NCBI GenBank assembly: GCA_942493145.1
Contig: OW818679.1
Span: forward strand, 558,001 to 622,000
Source: ENR-C20 sp942493145
GTDB lineage: Bacteria > Bacillota > Clostridia > Acetivibrionales > DTU013
Length of the DNA stretch: 64,000 nucleotides
Direction: 5' to 3'
Made by a program: the position numbers and the translations under genes. The notes under the pieces were generated by a model, which was not told the origin of the DNA, did not search any database, and worked only from the letters and a program-made list of their open reading frames with translations. Positions 42,985 to 50,678 of the stretch are shown here, in pieces. The stretch's first letter is position 1. Every line of letters starts with the position of its first letter.

Positions 42985-44698
42985 ATAATTTCAAATACCC
43001 TTCTATATAATTGGCAATTTGGAATCCGCTGGCCCATGAACCGCCCAATCCGCCGCAAAGTCCTACTGGGCCTTTGTTTTCAGCCGGATCGTAGGTGGCG
43101 CAGTCACCAGCGCAGTACAGGCCGTCAAAGGGCTCGGTCTCCCGATTGATCACACGGAATTCATCGTCTATGGCTATACCACCGAGACTTGCTCCATTGT
43201 CGAAGTTCTGACCCATAAAGGCATAGTAGGGAGGCTTTTGTATGGGATGCATATGCTCCGGTTTCTTGCCGAAATCCTCATCGACACCCTTTTCACAAAG
43301 TTTATTATAGCGAATGATGCTTTCTGTAAGCCTTTCCGGATCCATGCCAAGCTTTGCAGCCAATTCAGCGATGCTGTCAGCCTTTCTTGCCGGCCAGTCT
43401 TCCAAAGATACCTCTTCCTCAATCTCCTGTCGCCAGTCTTTGAGGTAGTCGTCGTGTCCCTCCATCATATGGTCAAGAAGCCCCTGACCCTCCAGTTCCA
43501 GCTGTTCTGAATCCATTATGACATAGCACTTGCCGGTGCGGCTATGCAGAATCAACTGGCCCGGATCGGGCTGGTCTTCTGAGCCTGTCTGACCACCAGG
43601 CCCAGGCAACATATTGCTCATTTCAAAGAAACGCTTGCCTTCATCACTGAAAAATACATTCCTGGGGCTGTTCATCATCCTGTAAACTGAGTAGCAATAA
43701 GGATGATGCACCGGCCCTCTTACCCTGCCCCTGCTGTAGTCAACCTGACCGCCTATTTCAGACACCATATCATGTCCGTCGCCTATGTTGGTGGGTACGT
43801 TCAAGCGCAGCATCGTAGCGTCTCCCCGTATGAAATCCGGGTCAATTGCCTTCATTCTTTCATCATTCATCAGGTATCCGCCTGTACCCAGCACAAATGC
43901 TTTGGCATCTATCTGTATGATACCGCCCGGATCCTTCGCGATGATGCCGGTTATTTTACCATCACAGCCTATGATGAATTTCAGGGCGCGTGTTTTGTTG
44001 TAATAACGAATGCCGTTTTTCAGGGCGGTTTCGAAAAGTTTGTCGGTTATCCAGGATCCCATCCAGCCTGGACCTATTGAATCATCCTTGGCTTTTGTAT
44101 TCAGGTATCTCCTGGGGATATCGATTTTGAACGGGAACCCAGGGGATCCCTTTGTAAAAACGGTACCGTAGGATGGGTCAAGGGAGTCAAACCAATCAAG
44201 GAACTCTCCGTTGGCAATGAGGTTTTTTCTAAGCTTTTCAGAATCCTGGAGTTTTCCGCCGCTCATAAAAAGCCACCTGCTGACGCTCTCATCAAGATCG
44301 TACTCTATGCCCAATCTTCCGTATACCACCTTGGAGGCAGGGAATACAGCTCCATGGGCAAGGTATGTACCTCCCCCGTACTGCTTTGCCGCTTCGATGA
44401 GGATCACGTCAAAGCCCAGTGATGAAGCCCTCGCAGCTGCTCCGGTGCCCACACCGCCTGCCCCTATTACAAGAACGTCGCAGCTCAGGTGAATTGGGTC
44501 ATGGGGCTCTGCAGCAGGTTCGGGTGAGTCGGTGTTCTTAATTAGCCCCAGATGGCAGACCTCTGCGCATCTTCCACAGCTGATGCACTTGTCAGCTGTG
44601 ATTTGATAACCGGCGCCTTTGTACCTTATGGCTTCTGAAGGACACTCTGATTTGCAATAGTGACAGCCTACGCAGCCTTTTTCGATATAATACGGCAT
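42983..44698 (-). CDS. Ferredoxin-flavoprotein oxidoreductase (FAD_binding_2, fumarate-reductase-like)
   Basis: This 571-residue protein has an N-terminal 2[4Fe-4S] ferredoxin (CVGCHYCKSECP at 9-20; CISCGRCAEVCH at 39-50). An FAD-binding domain follows with DVLVIGAGGVGTGAAARA (about 75-92), a substrate-capping domain, and a C-terminal FAD contact GLYCAGDCATYDPAENKGPVG. It resembles the succinate dehydrogenase/fumarate reductase/urocanate reductase flavoprotein superfamily. Here the electrons would arrive through the fused ferredoxin. It is cytoplasmic. It probably reduces an activated C=C bond, but the substrate is unknown. It stands alone. Confidence 0.87.
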   Translation of the reverse strand: MPYYIEKGCVGCHYCKSECPSEAIRYKGAGYQITADKCISCGRCAEVCHLGLIKNTDSPEPAAEPHDPIHLSCDVLVIGAGGVGTGAAARASSLGFDVILIEAAKQYGGGTYLAHGAVFPASKVVYGRLGIEYDLDESVSRWLFMSGGKLQDSEKLRKNLIANGEFLDWFDSLDPSYGTVFTKGSPGFPFKIDIPRRYLNTKAKDDSIGPGWMGSWITDKLFETALKNGIRYYNKTRALKFIIGCDGKITGIIAKDPGGIIQIDAKAFVLGTGGYLMNDERMKAIDPDFIRGDATMLRLNVPTNIGDGHDMVSEIGGQVDYSRGRVRGPVHHPYCYSVYRMMNSPRNVFFSDEGKRFFEMSNMLPGPGGQTGSEDQPDPGQLILHSRTGKCYVIMDSEQLELEGQGLLDHMMEGHDDYLKDWRQEIEEEVSLEDWPARKADSIAELAAKLGMDPERLTESIIRYNKLCEKGVDEDFGKKPEHMHPIQKPPYYAFMGQNFDNGASLGGIAIDDEFRVINRETEPFDGLYCAGDCATYDPAENKGPVGLCGGLGGSWASGFQIANYIEGYLKL

Positions 44699-44875
44699 AT
44701 GTTTACCCTCTTATAAATTTCCTTTATTTACGCAATTTCCATTATAATCATATTATTTGTAAACCTGATAGTCCAGTTTTTTATGTATATATATGATAAT
44801 GATGTTTCAATTACTATATCAGCAAACCATTTTATATTAATGTTATAATGGTGATAAAGGGGAATAATATTAAAA

Positions 44876-45151
44876 ATGAACAAAGTATATGAATTTGAAG
44901 CAGAAATCAAGAAGGTGCCTGATATTGATGGGGCATATATAGAAATACCCTTCGATGTAAAGGCTGAGTTCGGCAAAGGAAGGGTTCCGGTCATTGCTAC
45001 TTTTGACGATGAACCATATGAAGGCAGCCTTGTGCGTATGAAAACCCCGTGTCACATTATCGGAATCAGAAAGGAAATCAGGGCTAAAATTGGAAAGCAG
45101 CCTGGAGATATAATAAAGGTTACAATCAGGGAAAGAGTAGCCGTGGAATAG
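44876..45151 (+). CDS. DUF1905 protein
   Basis: This 91-residue protein matches DUF1905 over its length: YEFEAEIKKVPDIDGAYIEIPFDV, GKGRVPVIATFDDEPYEGSL and HIIGIRKEIRAKIGKQPGDIIKVTI. The predicted fold is a small beta barrel. The function is unknown; some homologues are fused to YdeI/OmpD-associated domains. AAAGGGGAATAAT precedes the ATG. It is followed by a bidirectional terminator. Confidence 0.88.
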   Translation: MNKVYEFEAEIKKVPDIDGAYIEIPFDVKAEFGKGRVPVIATFDDEPYEGSLVRMKTPCHIIGIRKEIRAKIGKQPGDIIKVTIRERVAVE

Positions 45152-45206
45152 GGAAATACCTCGTTTGAAAATGCTCATTGAAAAAACATGAAAAATCCTG
45201 ATAATG

Positions 45207-45256
45207 AAAATCCGTGCAAATTCACTAATGAATGAATTTGCACGGATTTTATTCTT
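45207..45256. terminator. Bidirectional terminator between DUF1905 and SLH beta-helix genes
   Basis: A perfect 18-base stem AAAATCCGTGCAAATTCA / TGAATTTGCACGGATTTT with an 8-base loop, flanked by T-rich sequence on both strands. Confidence 0.93.
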
Positions 45257-45275
45257 ATTGTTGATGTTTTGAAGA

Positions 45276-47876
45276 TTATTTAGTGACCACTATTTTACCA
45301 GTGACAGTTCCACCTGCTGCTATGATCTGAGCTACGGTCTTAGCTACTCCATCAACAGTAATTGTACCGTTAATGGTGCAGCCTTCAGCAACTGTAAGGC
45401 TGGTGATTATGCCTTCTCCGGTGACTGTCCAGGTAGCGCCGTCCTTCAATGTGACTGCAACGTCGTTGCCGCCATTGTAGAAGTTCTTATTGGCTACATG
45501 GCCAAGATAGTAATACTCGTCGATTGTGAAATATGTATTCTGTTTGCCGGTTTCATCCACATGCTGAATGGAGGTTGCGCTGATTTTTCCGGTCAGTGAT
45601 GAACCCTTACCAAGAGTTATGTTCAGCTTGTCGGTTGACTGCATTCCGCCACCCATTGCACCACCAAAGTAGCCGGTGCCGTTATAGAGGTCACCCTTCA
45701 GTTCAACATCAGTTGCATTGAAGTTGATAGTGTTGCCTCCATCGAGTTTATATTCCACAGCATAGTCGAGGCCAGGGTAGCCTGCCTTCTCTTTAAATTC
45801 CTTGAAGAAGTTGGGAGCACCCTTAGACATATCAGCACCAACGATTGAATCGTCATTGTCGATCATCTGGAGGATAACGCCGTCGGCTGTATTAAGCTTA
45901 GCTCTGTCACTGACGGTAAGGTCAACATCGCCTGACTTCATCAGGAAGGTAGCATTGTCGGTATTTACAACTGTACCATCGGTTATGGTGAGGCTTCCGC
46001 TGTTATGAGCCATGAAACCAAAAGCATCTGAATTGATGGTTGTGACTTTGCCCAGACCGGTGATGCCTGTGAAAACAGGAGTGTCTTGATTAAGAACATC
46101 ATAGTCTGGTTCCGACATACCCATCCAGTTGATTTTGGTTTTACCGTTTAAAATCATCTTTTTAGCGTATATATCCAGCGGTTTCTCAAAGGTGGAGGAT
46201 GCGTATGTGGCATCACCACCGGTGAGGATGGAAGCGTAGGTACCTACGTTAAAGGTTGCGCCATAGAAATATTCCTGGGCGTTGCCGATGATGTAAGTGC
46301 CGTAGCCACTACCATAGTTGGTGCTGAAGGGATCCTTCAGGTTTTTGTCCAAAAGGGTCAGAGTGGAGTCAACTACGGTCAGGACCATGTTTTCACCGGA
46401 GTCTGTGGAGAGAACGCCCCACTTGTTGGCTGATGCGTCGGTCCTTACAACTGTCATTGATGAGCATTTTCCCATGAGGTTGGTACCGCGGGCGTTGCCC
46501 ATGATACCCAATACCCATGGAGGGGCAACCATCTTGACCTGGTCTGCTGTATTTACATATCCTTCATAGAGGGTTCCGCCCATTACCTTGAATTTGGAGT
46601 CAGTGAGTAATGAGTCGGATCCGCTGTCAGTAAACAGTGCACATTTGGCAACGCCTACTGTAGTAATGTCTACGTTGTTCAGTGTCACTTTGGCATCGTT
46701 ATATGTTGTTATAACGGAGCCTAGACCGCTGAAGTCGGAAACATTGCTTCCATCGCTCTTGCTGTCAAACATGAAAGTGGAATCTTTAATTGTGTACTCT
46801 GCTCCATCAACCATTATACCGTTGAAGTTGTCGCTGGTGGAGTTGATGGTTATGCCTGTAGCTCCGGTGTTTGTATATGTACCGGCCACAGCCTCTTTAA
46901 CTGACTGTGAAGCTACAAGGCCATTCTTGCCTACATAAATACCAATACGGTAATCTTCAATTCCGCGTCCGGTATAGCTGGAAGGATTGGCTTTAAGCTT
47001 ATCGGTTACAACCAGAACAACATCACTGTAAGTGCCGGCTTCGATCTGTTTTTCTTTGCCTGCTGCTACCAATGTAACGAGTTTACCTTCGGGAGCAGTA
47101 ACCAGTGTGTTATTTCCGATTGTGAGTGATTCCATTGAAGTGGTAGCACTTGTTACACGCGTCTGTGGCAATATTGAAGCTCCATCGCTTACAGTAAGTG
47201 CATTGTATATTATCTGTGCTGCGTCATCGCGATCAATGGGAGTTCCATCAATAACCTTGGTATCCTTAAGGATGCCCTTTTCAGTTGCTGCTGCCAGAGT
47301 CCTGGCAGCCCAGTCATCACCGTTGAGGCCTGCAACTCCCATAGCTGCCAGAAGCAATTTGGCAGTTTCCAGTCCGGTAACGGTGCCATTGGGGTTGTAT
47401 GCTCCGCCACCAATACCAGCGATTATGCCCTTGTCGGCACCATACCTGATGTAATTTGCAGCCCAGTTGCCTTCAATATCATTGAATGTAGCTGTGCCTG
47501 AAATCTTTTCTTTACTTACAAGGGTGGATGCCATGGCAATCAGTTTGGCCATTTCAGCACGGGTCAGGTTGCTGTCAGGTTCATAAGTCACTGTGTCGTC
47601 AGCTTGAACCTTACCTTTGATCAAGCCAAGTTTGACCATTAGCCCGACGGCTGCCTTAGCGTCAACCTTGGCATAATCGGTCAGGTCAGCAGTGCTTGAG
47701 GCACCAGTATTTACTGCTGCAGGTGGTCCTCCGGGTCCACCGCCTCCGGGTGCTCCTCCAGGTGCTCCACCAGGTGCTGCTCCTACTGGATCTGCGGCAA
47801 AAGCACCGGTGCAAAGTATACCCAGCATCATAACCGCAGTTATCAACAGGGCTAGCGCTTTTCTGAGTTTTTGCAT
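45276..47876 (-). CDS. SLH-anchored beta-helix surface protein with Gly-Pro-rich segment
   Basis: This 866-residue protein has a signal peptide (MQKLRKALALLITAVMMLGILCTGAFA). A Gly/Pro/Ala-rich stretch (about 33-55, GGAPGGAPGG then GGPGGPP) follows. Two or three SLH repeats (about 65-230) come next, including SNLTRAEMAKLIAMAS and NGTVTGLETAKLLLAAMG. A copper-amine-oxidase-like short segment (SMESLTIGNNTLVTAPEGK) is next, then a long right-handed beta-helix to the C-terminus (GGTVTGKIVVTK). AGAGGAGGGAAA precedes the ATG. It should be displayed on the cell wall through SLH-polymer binding. Its beta-helix is paralogous to that at 39757-41496, and the two promoters share sequence. Confidence 0.88.
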   Translation of the reverse strand: MQKLRKALALLITAVMMLGILCTGAFAADPVGAAPGGAPGGAPGGGGPGGPPAAVNTGASSTADLTDYAKVDAKAAVGLMVKLGLIKGKVQADDTVTYEPDSNLTRAEMAKLIAMASTLVSKEKISGTATFNDIEGNWAANYIRYGADKGIIAGIGGGAYNPNGTVTGLETAKLLLAAMGVAGLNGDDWAARTLAAATEKGILKDTKVIDGTPIDRDDAAQIIYNALTVSDGASILPQTRVTSATTSMESLTIGNNTLVTAPEGKLVTLVAAGKEKQIEAGTYSDVVLVVTDKLKANPSSYTGRGIEDYRIGIYVGKNGLVASQSVKEAVAGTYTNTGATGITINSTSDNFNGIMVDGAEYTIKDSTFMFDSKSDGSNVSDFSGLGSVITTYNDAKVTLNNVDITTVGVAKCALFTDSGSDSLLTDSKFKVMGGTLYEGYVNTADQVKMVAPPWVLGIMGNARGTNLMGKCSSMTVVRTDASANKWGVLSTDSGENMVLTVVDSTLTLLDKNLKDPFSTNYGSGYGTYIIGNAQEYFYGATFNVGTYASILTGGDATYASSTFEKPLDIYAKKMILNGKTKINWMGMSEPDYDVLNQDTPVFTGITGLGKVTTINSDAFGFMAHNSGSLTITDGTVVNTDNATFLMKSGDVDLTVSDRAKLNTADGVILQMIDNDDSIVGADMSKGAPNFFKEFKEKAGYPGLDYAVEYKLDGGNTINFNATDVELKGDLYNGTGYFGGAMGGGMQSTDKLNITLGKGSSLTGKISATSIQHVDETGKQNTYFTIDEYYYLGHVANKNFYNGGNDVAVTLKDGATWTVTGEGIITSLTVAEGCTINGTITVDGVAKTVAQIIAAGGTVTGKIVVTK

Positions 47877-47934
47877 TGAATTTCCCTCCTCTAGAATTTA
47901 AGATTGGTTTACAAATTGACTATCAACATCTATA

Positions 47935-47963
47935 AGAATAACTTCACTCAATGGGAAAGTCAA
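47935..47963 (-). promoter_or_regulatory. Sigma-A-type promoter of the SLH beta-helix gene
   Basis: On the minus strand TTGACT, a 17-base spacer and TATTCT. Downstream it continues into GTTGATAGTCAATTTG, which resembles the corresponding region of the paralogue promoter (TTGATAGTTAATATG). The start codon is 59 bases downstream of the -10. Confidence 0.65.
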
Positions 47964-48174
47964 TACAAGAGTTCCACAAAAAGTAATAGGACTTTTGGTG
48001 GTTTTTTACAATATTTTGAAGAAGTATAAGTGCTTAATCATAAGAAACGATCGAATGGATAATTAAGTATGACGAATTCATAAAATGTTCACAGTTTTAA
48101 TGAAATTACTTCACAAATATCGGTTATTATATAAATGTAGACCAAACAAAACTTTTTCATTACATCCTCTTTAA

Positions 48175-48213
48175 AATAGTCCCGGAAACCATGATCCGGG
48201 GCTATTATTTTTA
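48175..48213 (+). terminator. Terminator-like hairpin in the intergenic region
   Basis: AATAGTCCCGGA (48175-48186) pairs with TCCGGGGCTATT (48195-48206), followed by ATTTTTATAT. It has no gene directly upstream on the plus strand, so it may mark a small RNA or a lost gene. Confidence 0.6.
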
Positions 48214-48284
48214 TATTAAGGTTATTCCTCGATTAACAGTGGTATATTTCTTTTAAATAGTACAAATTTCCCTTCTTATGTTAA

Positions 48285-48404
48285 CGCAACAATATAATCC
48301 AGGGCTATCTTTTCAGCAGGCCGGTGCCTGAGGAGGAGGCGATCAGGCTGCTGGCCGACATCGGGAAATGGGCGTATATGGGGGATTCAAAAGATGGACA
48401 GTGA
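48285..48404 (+). pseudogene. C-terminal remnant of an EAL-domain (c-di-GMP phosphodiesterase) gene
   Basis: In frame with a TGA at 48402-48404, codons from 48294 encode IIQGYLFSRPVPEEEAIRLL followed by ADIGKW and a short tail. The segment QGYLFSRPVP is the characteristic end of EAL domains. A stop codon at 48282-48284 closes the frame upstream and no EAL catalytic residues remain, so this is a fragment. Its 3-prime end overlaps the start of the GGDEF-hemerythrin gene by 11 bases, as in a formerly coupled operon. Codon composition is GC-richer than the flank. Confidence 0.8.
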
Positions 48405-50433
48405 GACTTATGATGATTTCTTTAAAAAATCACCGGTAGCGTTTTCGTATCACCAGACTATCAGGGATAATTCAGGCTTCCCGGTTGACAATGAGTTTCT
48501 CGGGATAAATAAGGCTTTTGAGGCCCTAACAGGCTTTAATGAGCATAATACAATCGGAAAGAGTTTTAAAGAGCTTTTTCCCATGAATACCGAAACTCTC
48601 TCAAAATGGAGTGATATATGGTCGGGTACAATAATCAATAAAGAACCGGCACATATGGATATATATTATACATCGGATAAAAAATGGATTGATACCGTCG
48701 TATTTCCTTTGGAGGAAGACATTTTCGCCTGCATTTACCAGGATATAACCCAGAGGCGGTATAGCTTTTACGATAAAATGCTGAAAGAAAAGACAAAGCA
48801 GCTCCAATCCATCCTGGATAACGCCCCAATCGGGATATGGCAGACAGATGACAAATCAAGGCCTGTTTTTGAAAATAAATATGCCACGGATAATTTTCTG
48901 ATGATACAAGAAAACCTGGAAGCCAGTTTGAAAACCGACAAGGAAACAATGGAGAGCAATACCCCTTTATCGTTTGAAGGCACAGCAATATTTAAGGACA
49001 ACCAGAGTCATATTCTGAATATATTTAAAACAAGAATACATAATGAAGAAGACAACACCTTTGGCATATTGGGTTTTGCCTGGGACATTACCGACAAGAA
49101 GAAGGCGAATGAAGCGCTTGCGGAAAGTGAGAAAAAATACCGGCTCCTTACAGAGCATGCTACCGATGTCATATGGGTCCTTAATACCACTTTAAAGAAA
49201 CTGACATATATAAGCCCGGCTGTTGAGAAGCTAAGGGGATACACTCCGGAAGAAGTACTGTCACATAATCCGGGGGAGTCATTGACCCCTGAATCTCTTG
49301 TTTATTTTGACGATAATGTAGGTCAATGGCTGGAGGAATTCATTGCTGCACCAAATGAGGGAAAGGCCTATATGATCAAATTCCAGCAGCCATGTAAAAG
49401 CGGAAAGGTTATCTGGGTGGAGGCCTCATTGAGATTCCGCTATAACTCCACAGGCGAAATTGAAATCGTAGGCGTAAGCCGCGACATAGAAGAAAGGGTG
49501 AGCGCCGAGGAGAGAGTACTTTACTTAAGCAACCACGATCAGCTCACCGGTTTATTCAACAGATACTATATAGAAAGCAGGATGACTGAGGAAACGGAAC
49601 GGGCTGACCGCTACAACGAACCCATTTCGATGGCGATCCTGGACCTTGACCACTTCAAACATATAAATGACACCTATGGTCACCCTGCAGGTGACGAAGT
49701 CCTGAAACGTACCGCCGAAGCAGCAGCGGGAGTCATCCGTAAGTCCGACATTATTGGACGGCTGGGGGGCGAAGAGTTTATAGTGCTCATGCCACATACC
49801 TCTCTTGAGGGAGCGGTTTCTGTTGCAGAAAAAATACGTGTGACATTGGAAAAATGCATACAGCCTATCTCTGAGAAGGTGACTGCCAGCCTGGGGGTTG
49901 CCGAAAGACTAAGATCCGAATCCTATGACAGATGGTACAAAAGGGCGGATGACGCAATGTACAATGCAAAAGACAAAGGGCGTAACCGGGTAGCTGTTAA
50001 TGTAGATACCGATATTACCCCTTTCATTACGCCTTTAATTGAATGGAAGTATGAATGGAACAGTGGAAATGATGAAATTGACAGGCAGCACAGGAAGTTG
50101 CTGGAATTAGGAAACAGCCTTATCAACCTTTCATTTTCAGGTGCCGAACCTGAAAAAACCGGGAACCAGTTGGAAACACTCATAAAACACATAATCAGTC
50201 ATTTCGAATATGAAGAAAAGGTATTGATAAATGCCGGATACCCCGATTATCCGGAACATATAAGAATACACAATGGTTTGGTTTCGAAGGCAATGAACCT
50301 CAGGAAAAACCACAGGGATGGGGATATAAAATCGTCAGCATTCATTTCTTATATACTCGATGATGTGATTGTCGGTCATATGCTGGAAAAAGACATGCTA
50401 TTCTTCCCATATATTAAAAACACCAGTGCCTGA
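48394..50433 (+). CDS. PAS-PAS-GGDEF-hemerythrin diguanylate cyclase
   Basis: This 679-residue protein has two or three PAS domains (about 8-125, 130-240, 243-375), including SEKKYRLLTEHATDVIWVLN. A GGDEF domain spans about 380-545, with active site RLGGEEF and an RxxD inhibitory-site motif (RKSD) five residues before it. A C-terminal bacteriohemerythrin domain (548-675) has EIDRQHRKLLELGNSLI, HIISHFEYEEKVL, HIRIHNG and the final HMLEKD di-iron ligands. It should make c-di-GMP in response to oxygen or a redox signal. The ATG lies behind GGGGGAT. The remnant EAL end immediately upstream suggests the gene was once the downstream partner of a phosphodiesterase. Confidence 0.9.
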   Translation: MDSETYDDFFKKSPVAFSYHQTIRDNSGFPVDNEFLGINKAFEALTGFNEHNTIGKSFKELFPMNTETLSKWSDIWSGTIINKEPAHMDIYYTSDKKWIDTVVFPLEEDIFACIYQDITQRRYSFYDKMLKEKTKQLQSILDNAPIGIWQTDDKSRPVFENKYATDNFLMIQENLEASLKTDKETMESNTPLSFEGTAIFKDNQSHILNIFKTRIHNEEDNTFGILGFAWDITDKKKANEALAESEKKYRLLTEHATDVIWVLNTTLKKLTYISPAVEKLRGYTPEEVLSHNPGESLTPESLVYFDDNVGQWLEEFIAAPNEGKAYMIKFQQPCKSGKVIWVEASLRFRYNSTGEIEIVGVSRDIEERVSAEERVLYLSNHDQLTGLFNRYYIESRMTEETERADRYNEPISMAILDLDHFKHINDTYGHPAGDEVLKRTAEAAAGVIRKSDIIGRLGGEEFIVLMPHTSLEGAVSVAEKIRVTLEKCIQPISEKVTASLGVAERLRSESYDRWYKRADDAMYNAKDKGRNRVAVNVDTDITPFITPLIEWKYEWNSGNDEIDRQHRKLLELGNSLINLSFSGAEPEKTGNQLETLIKHIISHFEYEEKVLINAGYPDYPEHIRIHNGLVSKAMNLRKNHRDGDIKSSAFISYILDDVIVGHMLEKDMLFFPYIKNTSA

Positions 50434-50678
50434 CTGACAGAATGGGCAGATGACGAAAAATGGTACTTCGTCCAGAGCTTGCTTGCTTATAGAGTTCCTA
50501 TATGTACAGCAGGCTCTGGTTATTGTGCGGGACTATTTTTATAAATGTTTATTTATGGATTGTTATAATGTAGACTATAATTAATACATATTTGGGTAAA
50601 TATACTTGTATGTTGATCTGGTAAGCTCAAACGATTCATAATGTTGGAAAGCTTAATCAAGGAAGGGAAGCTGAAGAT

